Assembly: GCA_030620095.1 (NCBI GenBank)
Contig: JAUTXW010003811.1
Span: 1,095,004 to 1,159,003, forward strand
DNA from: Kuschelorhynchus macadamiae
Lineage: Eukaryota > Arthropoda > Insecta > Coleoptera > Curculionidae
Direction: 5' to 3'
DNA: 64,000 bases
Positions within the stretch are counted from its first letter, which is position 1, and each line of letters begins with the position of its first letter. The translations under genes and the position numbers were made by a program. Below are positions 22,691 to 34,069 of the stretch, one piece after another. The notes below the pieces were generated by a model that was not told the DNA's origin, did no database searches, and saw only the letters and a list, made by a program, of their open reading frames with translations.

Positions 22691-22974
22691 TGAGCATAAA
22701 CTTAGTTACAGAAAGTACAAAGAAAATTCCAGTTACTCTAAACATTTAGTTCAGAGAAAAATTAAAAAACTTAATTCACTAGAAGGTATGGACACAAACA
22801 AACCTAAAAATAACAACATATTATTAAACCATCAATTGGACCTAAATAGTTATTGTTAAATCTTTATTGGGTTTGGGCCAAAAATTCAGAGAACATTTGA
22901 CCTGTATAATATCCGCAAAGTGGGTTCAGGTATTTAGTAGCAACAATTTGTATTACACTTTTATTTACGATCTA

Positions 22975-23015
22975 ACATCTGATGAAGCTACAGTTTGGCA
23001 AAACAATTGTCATGT
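22975..23015 (+). ncRNA. Hammerhead-ribozyme-like motif in a PLE tail
   Basis: Stem I is ACAT (22975-22978) paired with ATGT (23012-23015). The core CTGATGA is at 22979-22985. Stem II is GCTA/TGGC (22987-22990 and 22996-22999). The GAAA box has a G-to-A change (AAAA, 23000-23003), and stem III is the self-complementary ACAATTGT, followed by C. The changed G should weaken or kill cleavage. The motif lies just downstream of a PLE GIY-YIG fragment, as expected from known PLE ribozymes. Confidence 0.6.
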
Positions 23016-23040
23016 GTTTCACTTTTTGTAAAATAAAATA

Positions 23041-24284
23041 AGTGGAAATTTTAAACAAGTATTTTCCTTGCTTGGAAATTACAACTTTACAGCGTTGCTT
23101 AAGATTAAATCCGAAAAGGAGGATAGATATTTTTGTCTTTGTCACACTTACTTGCAGTGGTTATTTATTTACTTTAATCATTGCATCAAAACAAACACGA
23201 ATTTATAAATTAAATAGCACACTATATTGGTCTCCCTATGGTTGAGACTCTAGAAAACGGAAATGCCCGAAATAGCAACAATTTCCCTAAACTACGAGGT
23301 CATCCAGAATGTTTGCAGTATTTTTTTTGTCCCGCAGATTGCTACCCACGTTAGTTAGCTCACAGGACAGAGCCGAAGGTGCATATCTGCTGGAATCGCA
23401 CAAAATCACTGCGCGAGATATAATTTCCGCGGCCCTAATGACACATCGGGCCAGTTACACGTGTTTATTTGACTCGTACAGCCGCCAACCAAGGCAGGCA
23501 CTGGGTTGCACGCACTCTGCCTATTATTAGCGCTCCTATATCGGTCCCCGATATTACGTTATTATGATAATCGGCTTCTCTAAATTGCCGATATTACTGC
23601 CCTGGGCTGGTGTTGTACCCAGGATAATTACCTAGAGTTGTTTTCTTTTTCCTTAAGTCGATACGCAATCTGCGGGAAACTATGGCGAGTTTATTTTTTG
23701 TAGTTACACTTTTATTTTAAAATTAATAGTGGTAAAAATACGTAACAAGTATGACTTGTCCTGATTGATCATTTTAATACAAATACTAATAAGCCTAAAA
23801 CGTTGTCACTTGTATTCAACAAAGAGATAACCGGATGCAGGATTAGTCAGTTACATTATTTAATAATATATGCGAAAAAAGGTCAAATTTAAATTATAAA
23901 AAATTCGTAAATTTGCCTTTTCAAACATTTTTATTGGATACTATTTAGTTCCAATGTATTGGATACTTACCACTTTGTACCTATGCCACACTTGATTTTG
24001 GACATAATTTAAAATGAATTCAATAAGTATAAATAAATTTGTAGAGAACGCATGAGTGGAAAATTATCAGGTTAATTTTTAAGCACAAATGGTATTTAGG
24101 AGGAATATTCCACGAATCAAATACAGGGAAACTAAGCTTTATTAACTGAATATTAAATACATACCTATTTCAAGTTCAGAAATTTGAATTTTGACAAATT
24201 GAACACAAATTGAATAATAATATACTAATAAAATTATTTGTCTAAATATTGAAAAGTACTTAATATAAATCTAAATATTCAATT
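23041..24284. other. Stretch with nothing recognised
   Basis: A less AT-rich block at about 23300-23620 stands out from its surroundings, but its open frame has no recognised motif. No terminal repeats were found. Confidence 0.4.
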
Positions 24285-25493
24285 TTAATTATTAATTGTA
24301 TAATAAAAGGTACAGCTCTGATAATTATTAACCACATTGTTGTTTGGCGACGACCGCGACGTAGAAGATGCCGACAGACCACTACTTGTACTTGTGCTGG
24401 GTGATGCTGCTACAGGGGCTAGATGCACGTGCTGTTGAGGTGGTTCTTTTCCAGGTTCCCTCATTTTTTCAATAATTTTTTTGTGGTGATCTGGATCCAT
24501 TTGCAAATAACTTGATAAAGACTTCGCATTCGAATAACCTGTAATTTTTATCAAGTTTTGCTCCGGCACTCCGCTTTTGGCCAGCTTGGACACGGCAGTA
24601 GATCTGAGGCAATGGTTGGTAAATTTTTTTTTGCTATTGAGGCCTGATTTCTGTGCTGGTTTTTTTGTCCAAGTTGAAATCTCGTTTTCTCCTACTGGGC
24701 AGTTTTTGAACCATTTTCCGGAAATTTTCCAATGGGGGTTTGGCTCAAAAATAGTCGAGTGTTGGAGATACTTTTCCTTTTATCTTGTAATTCTTTATAA
24801 ATTCTTGCTGGGCAAAAGCTGGGACTTCTCTCGTTTCTCACCAACCACTTCGAATCGGCGAGTTTTTGGCCACCACCTTGACGTGTTTTAGACAGGGTTG
24901 TATTGAATTCTACCTGTTTTTCCTCCGAAGTTGTCAGTTTCTTATTTGAAAAAAGTTGTTTCGGCTCTTGCACCTTTTCCTCCTCTCCAGGACAACAAAA
25001 AAAACACTTCTTTTGTAAACCCTCTGTTGTTTATTCATCACAAGATTCTATTATTTTTCTTAATTCATTGTGTGTTAAAAAAAACGGCCGATTCTCTGCG
25101 TTTGCCTTCGATACCTTGCAAATGTCTCCTTTTGGCATTTTTTGCGTGTCGGGCCGATTTGAATTCGATCTGCTCGAAGGGATTTATTTTAATTTTGTAT
25201 TCATTGAAATCCCTTTCCAACAATAATTTCGCCGTCACATTCCAAATAATTTGTACCGTGCCTTCTTTATATTCCTCCCCGATCATTTTTCGCATATTGT
25301 AGGCCCAGCTTTTCAAAATCATTGCTAGTGGGGATACTGGAGTATCTTGGTCAAACGTACAGTTTTTTTCATCGCAGAATGACATAAACTGTCTCCAGAT
25401 GCTCTTCTTGGATTTAACGGTGTTTCTTGGTTCGCTTCCAATTATATTTTCATCAATTTCCTCTTCTTGAACTAGCCCAAAGCGATTATTCAT
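24285..25493 (-). pseudogene. Crypton-type tyrosine recombinase relic
   Basis: Minus-strand pieces in order: 25493-25065 resembles a DUF3504-like/Crypton N-terminus (KSIWRQFMSFCDE, FEQIEFKSARHAKNAKRRHLQ). 24973-24692 contains FVRNERSP-type text (WLVRNERSPSFCPARIYKEL, SNTRLFLSQ). 24630-24285 contains HCLRSTAVSKLAKSG, which carries the HxxR catalytic pair. Next is ITGYSNAKSLSSYLQMD: the tyrosine nucleophile context SYLQMD is present, but the usual TGHSN histidine is tyrosine. The C-terminus is low-complexity serine-rich. Frameshifts separate the pieces and the section with the first arginine is not visible. Tyrosine recombinase elements of this type move by cut-and-paste recombination; this one is dead. 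Confidence 0.65.
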
Positions 25494-25792
25494 ATTGACA
25501 ACTTTTCAAAAATGTTTGAAAGATACTTTAAAAAAATCAGTTTCTAAGGACTCTAGCGTCTCTCAAAAGCAGGTTTCATATTGTCAAGATTTCATTTTTT
25601 GGTTAGGTATGTATAACCACACCTAACCAGGTTAGTAGAAACACCATGTTTCCTAGACGACGTGGTATTTACGCTATAATTTTTCGAAAACACCACCAGT
25701 CTTACGGGAAAATTTGTACAGGAGTGGAATATTCTTCCCAACATTTATAGTCAATTGATAAGAAGATTATTTTACGTCAATCTGACAAGTAG

Positions 25793-26870
25793 TTTTTAAG
25801 CTATGACGCGACAAACCGACAGGTGCAACGACGGAATTAACAAAACATATTTTTTAACATCGAGGGATGCTAAAAAGCGAAGATATGTAAAACGTGACTT
25901 TTTCAGATTACAAAAATTTTATTTGGCCGCCATTTTGTTCCGCCATCTTGAGTTAGTACTACAGTGTTACTAGTTCATCTCTATACTACAATTAATTATG
26001 GAACACAATTTGAAATCAGTTCATTGAGTGGTTTTTGCAGGCTGAAATTCTAAATTTGTTATTAAGCCGCCATTTTGTTCCTCCATCTTGAAGTACAAAA
26101 ATTTTACCAGTTGATTCCTACATAATACTTGATTTTTGTACAAAATATGAGATAAATTGAATAATTAGTTTTTTTAGTAATAATTTCTTTAACGTTTCAC
26201 TAGGTTGCCATTTTGTTCCGGCATATTGGATTTTAACCAAAATGTTACCAGGCTTTCCCCACCTGAGCCTTAATTTTTGACTAAAATTTGAAGTCAATCT
26301 GATGAGTAGTTTTTAATCTATGTAGCGAACTGACAGACAGACATACCAAGCGACATACGGACCGACGGACTTGATAAAACATATTTTTGGCATCTAGGGA
26401 CGCCAAAACGCGAAGATATGTAAAACCTCAGATTACAAAAATTTTATTTGAGCGCCATTTTGTTCCGCCATCTTAAATTAGTAGCATATTTTTACTAGTT
26501 CATCTCTATACTACAATTAGTTATGACACACAATTTGAAATCAGTTCATTAAGTAGTTTTTTCAGGCTGAATTTTTAAATAATTTATTAAGCCGCCATTC
26601 TGTTCGGCCATATTGAAATGGTACCAAAATTGTATCCTTTAATTCCTACATAATATTTGATTTTTGTGCAAAATTTGAGATAAATTGGATAAGCACTTTC
26701 TTAGTAATAATTTTTTTAATGTTAGGCTGCCATTCTGTTTTGCCCTAATGGATTTTTACCAAAATGTTACCAGGTCATCCCCATATGACCTCTAATTTTT
26801 GCTCAAAATTTGAAATCAATCGGGTAAGTAGTTTTTGAGCTATGCCGCGAACAGACAGACCGACGAAATC
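25793..26870 (+). repeat. Two tandem units of about 520 bp with 140-bp subrepeats
   Basis: The phrase TAGTTTTT(A/G)A(G/T)CTATG followed by a GACAGAC-rich text occurs at about 25793, 26311 and 26829, a period near 518 bp. Within each unit a phrase close to GCCGCCATTTTGTTCCGCC recurs about every 140 bp (near 25925, 26066, 26205, 26450, 26588 and 26727). The text is non-coding and satellite-like, and the subrepeats have diverged. Confidence 0.85.
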
Positions 26871-26879
26871 GAGAAAACA

Positions 26880-27559
26880 CGTTTTTCGTCATCTAAGGAC
26901 CCTGAAACGTAAAGATCTGAAAAAATCTCGGAGGGTGATTTTTTCACAAATGCAATACATCCCTTTTATGGGATATACGATTTTTGTTTTTCGCGAAAAC
27001 TTCAACCAATCGGTTATTAAAATCCGTCGCGCGTCGTTGAGCAAATCACTTCCATCTCTTTGGGATGGCGACAGTGTGGGACTCGCATTACTGCCAGGTT
27101 GTTACACCTGAGAGATTGCCATCACCCACTAAACTCCACCGGGCCCCCATCAGATGGACCGTCATTAGGCAAGCCCAAGGGTCCTTCGATGGGGTTGATG
27201 CCGTCCTTCCGGGGATGACCCTCTAAAAGACATGGGCCTCTAGGGGAGTGTGTTACCTCTTTGGCACGGTGTTTTTGTGCCGCCTCTCGTTACTGGTATA
27301 TCTGAAAAAGAAAATATCGTTAGTGATGTAGTCTTACCTGTTGATGTTTCTCTTGTTGTTCCGTCCTCCTGTCTGTCGAATTGCCACTGCCAACGCCCCA
27401 CTGGTCCAGGGCCCAATTTGCCGATGCTAGGTTCCTCCGTCCATCCGTGTGTTGGTCTTCTTAGTGTGTCCTCTTCTAGGCCCTCAGTGTCACTGCTGTT
27501 CCGTGTCCTTGCAGTGAGGAACTGAGGAGGGGTGTTCTTTTACCTCAGGTTCAACTGCA
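26880..27559. other. GC-richer block, probably retroelement flank
   Basis: Base composition rises sharply at about 27050 and stays high through the jockey-like RT that follows on the minus strand. No domain was recognised; an open frame at 27250-27525 (+) lacks any motif. It may be part of the same retroelement. Confidence 0.35.
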
Positions 27560-28900
27560 GCTCACGCCGGAGCCAGTTGAGGTACCTGGGAGTCCTCTTC
27601 TTGGAACTTCTGTTGGCCACATGAGTTGCTTAAGAATTTTTGCAAGTAAGATCTAGCTTCTGAGGAGAACGAAGACTCAGAAGTTTTGATTTATCTGCAT
27701 CCATCCTCAAGCAGAAGTCCGTGTCTTGGTCTTCTGTGTCTTGTCCTATTGTTGTGGTTTGGAGCTAGTGGATCATAGTTCACCAGGTCTCGTAGATTTT
27801 CGTTATGGTGGTTTTCGGCTGCTCTGAAAGCTCGGGTAGCCTTTTGTTAATGCACCGGTCATTAAGGTCATTTATGTCCTCTTGCAGTCGCCTTCCCAAG
27901 ATACGGGTGCTTCTGCTTTTCTGTAGGATGGCGGTGTCGTGTGCGTAGAGCGCTGTTATGCCTTCGTCTCCTATTGGGACATCGTGGGAGAAGATGGAGT
28001 ACAGTATGGGTCCCAGTACAGACCCCTGTGGAACTCCTGCTATCAGTCCTCTTTGTTCAGATTGGGTGTCATTCACTTTGACGGAGAATGTCCTGTCTCT
28101 TAGATAGCTGCGAATTAGTTTAATGCTTCTTCTCTCGTATCCGGCCACTGATATTTTGTACACCAGTCCTTGGTGCCACATCCTGTCGAAGGCCCTCTCG
28201 ATGTCTAGGAAGACTGCTCCTGTGGCTTCTCTGTTGTTGAATCCTTTCGTGATGTATTCTGTAGCTCTGAGGACTTGTTGTTCAGATGAGTGCCCTGCCC
28301 TGAAGCCGAATTGCTCATCAGGGATGGCATCTTTAAGTCTTCTGGCTATGGCTCGCTCAGCTACTTTGCCTTGTGCAGGGAGTAGACTTATGGGCCTGTA
28401 GTTTTGAGGTTGAGTGCGGTCCTTGCCTGGTTTTTCCAGGACAATGACCTACGCCTTTTCCACATACTAGGGGATTGGCATGTCCTTATTACAGTGTTGA
28501 TAATGCTGGCCATCGCACTCTAACCTTTCCTTGGGAAATATTTCAGCATCTTATTGGTAATGCCGTCGGCTCCAGGGGCTTTTTTCACTTTTAACCTGTT
28601 TATTATGTCTCTGACTTCTCCAGGGGAGACAGGAGTTGGGTTGTGATGAGGTAGAACCTGTGCATCCAGATCCCTTACAATCTCGTTGACCTCTTCTATA
28701 TGTTCGTCGTCTTCGTTGGGGTGATGGTTTAGCTGACCCTGCTGAACAATGGCGTCAGCAAGGATCTCGGCTTTGTCTTGATCTGTGTAAACAGGGCCGT
28801 TTACACTTTGAAGAGGCGGTAAGGGTCGTTTTTCAGACCTTAGGGCACGCTGCATTTGCCATGCAGTCTGGTGAAATGTATTCAGGGATCTCACTTTTTC
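27560..28900 (-). mobile_element. jockey-type LINE fragment
   Basis: Reverse-transcriptase motifs on the minus strand run from the linker (about 28900) to beyond the YADD box (about 27945). The EN domain and N-terminal ORF are missing. The higher GC content compared with neighbours suggests a different origin or age from the AT-rich elements nearby. Confidence 0.75.
27780..28515 (-). pseudogene. jockey-like reverse transcriptase, core, broken
   Basis: From about 28515 the minus strand reads SMWKKA, a stop, VIVLEKPGKDRTQPQNYRP and ISLLPAQGKVAERAI. Next are DEQFGFRAGHSSEQQ, FLDIERAFDRMWH (first catalytic aspartate), GVPQGSVLGPILYSIF and ALYAHDTAI. The last should be YADD; the first aspartate is histidine, so polymerase activity is lost. 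A frameshift near 28515 separates this from the upstream ORF. Similarity ends near 27780. Confidence 0.8.
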
Positions 28901-29050
28901 ACTCCACTTGTTTTCCAGGTTTGTCCTACAAGTCGGTGTTGGTCTATCTGGAAACCGTCTATGATATTCGTTACGAGCTATCGATGCATTTTTACCATGT
29001 AAATAAAATAATTCTATCATGGCCAGTTTCTCTTCTTCCGAATAACCCAT
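28520..29050 (-). pseudogene. Chimeric ORF: mariner helix-turn-helix joined to jockey RT linker
   Basis: This 176-residue frame starts with a mariner-type DNA-binding domain (YSEEEKLAMIELFYLHGKN, ARNEYHRRFPDRPTP). From about residue 50 it continues as the N-terminal RT region of a jockey-like LINE (SEKVRSLNTFHQTAW, LRSEKRPLPPL, VKKAPGADGITNKMLKYFP). The junction is in frame near 28900. The HTH resembles those at 10867 and 44295. Insertion of one element into another is the simplest cause; an expressed fusion is not shown. Confidence 0.65.
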
Positions 29051-29292
29051 CGTCCAACGTATTAGATAGTAAAAATGCTCGTAAATATTATATACTTCTG
29101 ACCGCTAAACGTCAAGAAGGCGTCGTTCATGGCAATTGTCTTGACCATGGCTCACTATGTTTTAGCGCAAATTACCTTACCATTTCTTTAATGTTTAAAC
29201 GCTTATATATCCAAAACTAATTGACAGAATATATTGAAAGTATATATATTTGAAATTAGAAAAAAAGATTTTCAAGAATATGATTTAATATA

Positions 29293-29487
29293 CAGGGTGT
29301 TTCATTAAAAAAACTGACATAAATTCAAGAAAATGTCAAAATTTGACATTTCTAATAATATTTTCGCACTAATGATATACTATTCTAAATCTTCATAAAA
29401 AACCCAACAACTTTTGTATTTGCGACATTTACGTATCTATTCAAATAAACTCTCTAGGTTGGTGGAAAAATATACGGGAAAACCCTG
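29293..29487. mobile_element. Short mariner-type MITE, 195 bp
   Basis: The left end is TA then CAGGGTGTTTCATT. The right end is AAAACCCTG followed by TA. The ends are inverted, both flanked by TA, the mariner target. The right end abuts a degenerate hAT reading frame, which it appears to interrupt. Confidence 0.5.
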
Positions 29488-29600
29488 TACATAGAACACG
29501 TATTGACATTTTTTTCTTATAATATTTTGTACACCCCCTTCCCTGCCTGCCATAACAGCCACTCCGACGTAGTTTTGACCTAATAGTATGGAAATACTAT
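29488..29600 (-). pseudogene. hAT transposase fragment
   Basis: The minus strand reads LLGQNYVGVAVMAGREGGVQ and IIRKKCQYVFYV. This corresponds to the second catalytic region of ZMYM1-like hAT transposases (compare SYDGAAVMAGQLGG in the copies at 12-19 kb), with the catalytic aspartate replaced. It ends where the MITE begins. Very short, so the call is modest. Confidence 0.4.
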
Positions 29601-29839
29601 AGTGGTTCCAACTTTCTCTTAATTTCTCTGGCGATATCATTAGCACTATGTAACACAGATTTTAAAAATTTCCAAAAACATTTGTAAATTTGTCCATTTC
29701 GTTCATATCTTAAAATAACAGTTTTTGTTGCGTAAAAATATCTGTGGTCTCTTCACACTCTCCAACTCTTCTTGACAAACTATTAGAATGACATCTAGTT
29801 ATGTCATTTCAATCTGATTTTGACGTACCTTTAATAGTA

Positions 29840-32706
29840 GGGGAGACCGGGGCTAGTTGGCGCACGTAGTTTTCACCTCTTTATCATAAACATTGGCAAC
29901 GCTGTTTGGGCCCTTTACACTTGTTGCGTATAATCAACATTACATACGAGAGTTCGCGTCTGTATCTCATGCGGTACGAGTGCCACGTCACGGTGTTTAT
30001 TTTTTAATCATTTGAGTAACTTGTATATGTTTTAAAATCTTGTTTGTATCATAAAGGTAAGTAGAGCCAGCTAAACAATAAATATTGCAAATTAAACTAC
30101 AATTTATGTAGAATTATATACCATATTTACATTCACAAAATCTTTTGAGGTTATGCATTTTTGGCGCGAAATAAATAAAGGCGTGGTTTGGGGCAGGTTG
30201 TCTCAAAACAAATGGAGCAGGTTGGCGCTGCGCCAGCTTGCCCCGTTTCCAGATTGTTAGAATAATCCCTTATTTGTTTTAGTTTACCAATGAGAAATTA
30301 TAATAGAAAAACGGAACGTGCCAAATATTCTAATGAGGTGATGATAAGAGCAGCCAAAGAGGTACACACTTTACAACATTAATGTTTATAAACAATAAGT
30401 AAATCAGTTAAATGATTTTTTAGGTTTTGCTCAATGGACGCTCTAGAAGAAGCGTTGCCAAAGATTTCGGGATGCCTTCGAGATCGCTTATCCGATTTTG
30501 CGCCAAAACTAGTGTAGCTGAACTCGAAACTAACAATAATGCTCAACAGATACAAGTTGGATATGTCAAAAATCGCAAAGTATTTTCAACAGAACAAGAA
30601 CAGCAATTAGAAAACTACATTACAAAATCATCTGACATTTATCACGGATTATCAGTTAAGGACGTCAAAAAGCTAGCCTATGATTACGCAACAGAATTAC
30701 GTATTAATTGTCCCCCTTCCTGGCATAAAAATAAAATAGCAGGACCGGATTGGTTTTCCGCTTATCTTAAAAGGAACTCGGCACTATCAATTCGTTGCCC
30801 TGAAGCCACTAGTATTGCTCGTTGTGTAAATTTTAATAAGAATACTGTCTCAGCCTTTTTTGACAATTTAAAAATAGTTCTCGATCGATTAGGAATAGGT
30901 GCTGCAGATGTGTGGAATATGGACGAGACCAAGGTTACGACTACGCAAAAGCCAAACAAGGTTGTTGCACGAAAAGGCTACAAGCAAATCGGAAGAATAA
31001 CTTCGCAGGAGCGTGGCACATTGGTAACGTTGGCTGCGGCTGTTTCTGCGCAGGGAAACAGTATCCCACCCTTTTTTATATTCCCCAGGGTGAACTACAG
31101 AGAATATTTTTTAAATAACGCTCCCATTGGAAGTGCAGGCTGTTGTAACCCTTCAGGGTGGATGAAAGAACCCAACTTCGTAGACTTTATAAATCACTTT
31201 ATTAAGTTTACAAAGTGTTCAAAAGACAAGCCGGTCTTATTGCTCCTAGATAACCATAGCTCTCATTTATCCATTGCGGCATTAAATTTATGTAAAGACA
31301 ATGGAATAACAATGTTGACATTCCCGCTTCATACCTCTCACAAACTTCAGCCCTTAGACAGAGGGGTGTTTGACCCCTTTAAAAAATATCTTAATTCTGC
31401 TTCTGATGCATGGATCACCAACAATCCGGGTAAAAGTATGACAATTTAAGAGACAAGAGGCTTGGCCGCAGGCAATAAGCCCTAAAAACATAATGGCTGG
31501 CTTTAAAGTAAGCGGCATAAGCCCATTTAGCAAAGATGTATTTGATGAATCTGAATTTATGGCCAGATACTCTTTGGATAAGCCAATGTCTATAGCCATC
31601 AAAAACACCACAGAAAATGTAAGCTTAGAACAACCTAATGTGACAAACAAAAAGATTGACAACGAAAGTGTACTGTCGCAAACACTGCAAAATAATAATG
31701 TTCAAGATTCTCTTCCAGGCTGTTCCCACTGGAGTGACACCGGTAATGAAAAGATGAAACGCGATAGCCCAAAGAAACTTAAAATTATTCAAAACATTAT
31801 TTTAAAACCACCGGATTTGAAAACTGATATTTTAGAAAAAATTAGACCTCTACCCAGAGTTCAGTTATCTGAAGGCACCTCTGCTAGAGCCACGTATCAC
31901 CGAAAAAGAAAATCAGCAATTATAACCGATACTCCAGAAAAAGAGGCACTTGAGGAAGAACAACGTAACAAGAAGGTGAGCACTAAAAACATAAAAAGAA
32001 ACTTAACTCTGGAAACAAAAAAGTCTTTAAATAAGAAAAAGAATAAGGTTAAGAAAAATAACAAGATTGAAGAAGAGGATGATTCAGATTATTGCTTTTG
32101 TTTAATGTGTGGAGAAGACTTTAAACATAGCAAGCCGAAGGAAAAATGGATATGATGCACTGCCTGTTCAAGATGGGCTCACGAGATCTGCGCTTCTCCT
32201 GAAAACATTTTATTTTACCAGTGTATCAATTGTGATTCTGATGACGATTTATAATCTTTCCTTAATGTTTCTTAATTTCTACTTAAGTTTTAGTTTTGTT
32301 GCGTCTTATTATTCAAATTGTTTTTGTTTTTAGGTATATAATGTTGTGTTTTGTTTTGTTTAACATCTTGATAAGATGCTTTGACAGCTTGTTCAAGTTA
32401 CCATTTCAAATAAATTATAATTTTAGTTCTCAATTTCGATTTTTTACTATATTTTGATAATGCGCCAATTTACCCCGCATGATGCGCCAATTAACCCCAA
32501 CTACGGGGTGAATTGGCGCAGCTAACGTATGCAATGATGGATATATTTTTAAACACATTCAGTAAGCAAACTCATTAATTAAGATAGAAATGTTGTAGAC
32601 AAGGCTCTATACTATCAGAATACGCAAAAAATTTTTTTTTTTAATTATCTCAAACTTTGTAAAAAATTTAAAAGTGAAATGTGCGCCAACTAGCCCCGGT
32701 CTCCCC
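29840..32706 (+). mobile_element. pogo-type DNA transposon with matching terminal repeats
   Basis: The left terminus starts with GGGGAGACCGGGGCTAG and continues to TTGGCGCAC. The right terminus is its exact complement over 26 bases, ending at 32706. Both ends are flanked by TA (29838-29839 and 32707-32708), the pogo target duplication. Extra GGCGCA-type repeats lie inside both ends (about 30170-30245 and 32460-32525). The transposase fills the middle. Perfect ends and a nearly intact ORF imply a relatively young copy. Confidence 0.85.
30290..32155 (+). pseudogene. pogo transposase with a small intron and one frameshift
   Basis: A first exon (ATG at 30290, 24 codons to 30361) ends at GAG with a GT donor. 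An AG acceptor at 30422-30423 joins in phase to the long frame from 30424. The intron would be 62 bp. The protein has an N-terminal HTH (RSRRSVAKDFGMPSRSLIRF) and a CENP-B-type second DNA-binding block. The DDE core has aspartates in NMDETKV, LLLLDNHSSH and LQPLDRGVF, with 35 residues between the last two (DD35D). A net one-base shift near 31445 separates the core from the C-terminal part (31493-32155), which has WPQAISPKNIMAGFKVSGI, a lysine-rich region and a short Cys finger. Apart from this shift the gene looks complete. Confidence 0.8.
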
Positions 32707-32708
32707 TA

Positions 32709-34069
32709 ATACCTAAGTGGAAAGTGTTTCATTTCAGTCGAGAGAAAGGGAAAGAAAAGGAACCATTTCTCGTGACAGCGGCGTACAATGGATCGAGGCA
32801 TAAGAAAATTCGGACATTGGCTGTTTTTGAAAAGTGACAAATTTAAACTTCACGCATTTGTGTTAAAGACATACTGCTTTTTTATTATAAAACATATTCA
32901 GAATGTCTATTTGTAATTGACTCATTGAGCACGCGAGCATCATTTGAATGGCAGATGAAGCAAATACATTCGATTGCAATTTTAGAATGGATGTAGAAGA
33001 TATTCAATTGTTTTATATAATGACTTGGCATTCTTGAGCTATATTGATAGTATTGGATTTTTAAATTATAAAAAACTCATGCCAGTACTCATTTGTTTTT
33101 ACTTATGTTATAAGACTTAAAAATATAAAGTATTTTTAATTTACAAAAAAAATGGTGGTATTATATGAAATGTATTGAGCCAACTTTACTAACAAACAAC
33201 GTAAAAAGTGCCCAAAGTGCCACCGCAAAAAATAGAAGGTTTTAAACTGAAAATTCTTGAATTTATGTAGTGCACACGGCACAGTCATCCCCAAGCCCCC
33301 CCCCCCTAATTTTTGACCCGCTTTTTTTTATTTAGCCAATGGCGAAAGTAAACTACTTTTTAACGCAAAAATGACAGCCTGGCTTACAAAATGACAGACG
33401 GGCGTCATCTTGAGAAAAAAGTTAAAAAGGGAAGAGGAATCTTGCGATACATTATTTTAAAGGTTTTACATGCTTTTGGCATTCAAACAAAATATTGCCG
33501 TTTTAAATGTTGACATTTTTGCATTTTTGGCATGACACATCCAGGATTTGGGAACGGAATTAAAACAGTTAGAAAAGCAAGAAAATTAAATATTGGGTTC
33601 GAGTCACACTTGAGGCCAAATTTTTTAATTTTCTCATTGTTTTAATTCTACTTTTCTTTATCCAGGATATTTAAGGAAAGTTGTCTCAAACTGTTAGGCT
33701 TTTTACAACCTCTCAAATAAGTTTATACTTTACCACCGCTAGATAGAAATTTATACTGACTGCCCCTATACTGCCCATAAAATAAACGCAGCAAATTCGC
33801 CTTTTAATTTTTTTTCTGCTGATATGGTATATGCGAAATTTTATTAGTTTGCTCTCTAAAGCTTACGAGAGAGCACTGAGGACGGAAGACTTTTGAGGCA
33901 GCCTGTGTATGTATTTAAAGGCCATACGAATTTAAATTTGTGTTATATTTATTGAAATAATACATAAAAAGCAACAAAATACAAATATTAATTTAAAAAT
34001 ACGTCAAGGTCCCTATTTTCTTATGCTTCGATCTATTATGCGTCAATCCATTGATACCCGAAAGATATT
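32709..34069. other. Stretch with nothing recognised
   Basis: AT-rich non-coding sequence with a C-run at about 33298-33309. No supportable gene or terminal repeat. Confidence 0.4.

Larger units (their letters stand above)
20555..23040 (+). mobile_element. Penelope-like element 3' fragment split by a piggyBac insertion
   Basis: Left of the piggyBac the frame reads YPKIYIEQTGRTFK (about 20650-20695), the start of a GIY-YIG domain. Right of it the frame resumes with NEHKLSYRKYKENSSYSKHL (from about 22687). The normal PLE order is YIGQTGRTF, then a short link, then EH and a KHL block, so the two parts belong together. A hammerhead-like motif follows at 22975-23015, where PLE tails carry one. 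Only the endonuclease end of the PLE survives; no RT was found. Confidence 0.6.

Noticed and set aside
25793..26870. Regular repeats as a CRISPR array
   Set aside because: Units of 140 and 520 bp, diverged and in an animal genome; no spacer structure.
27250..27525. 91-codon proline/serine-rich frame
   Set aside because: No recognised domain, and it opposes the jockey-like orientation; composition alone explains it.
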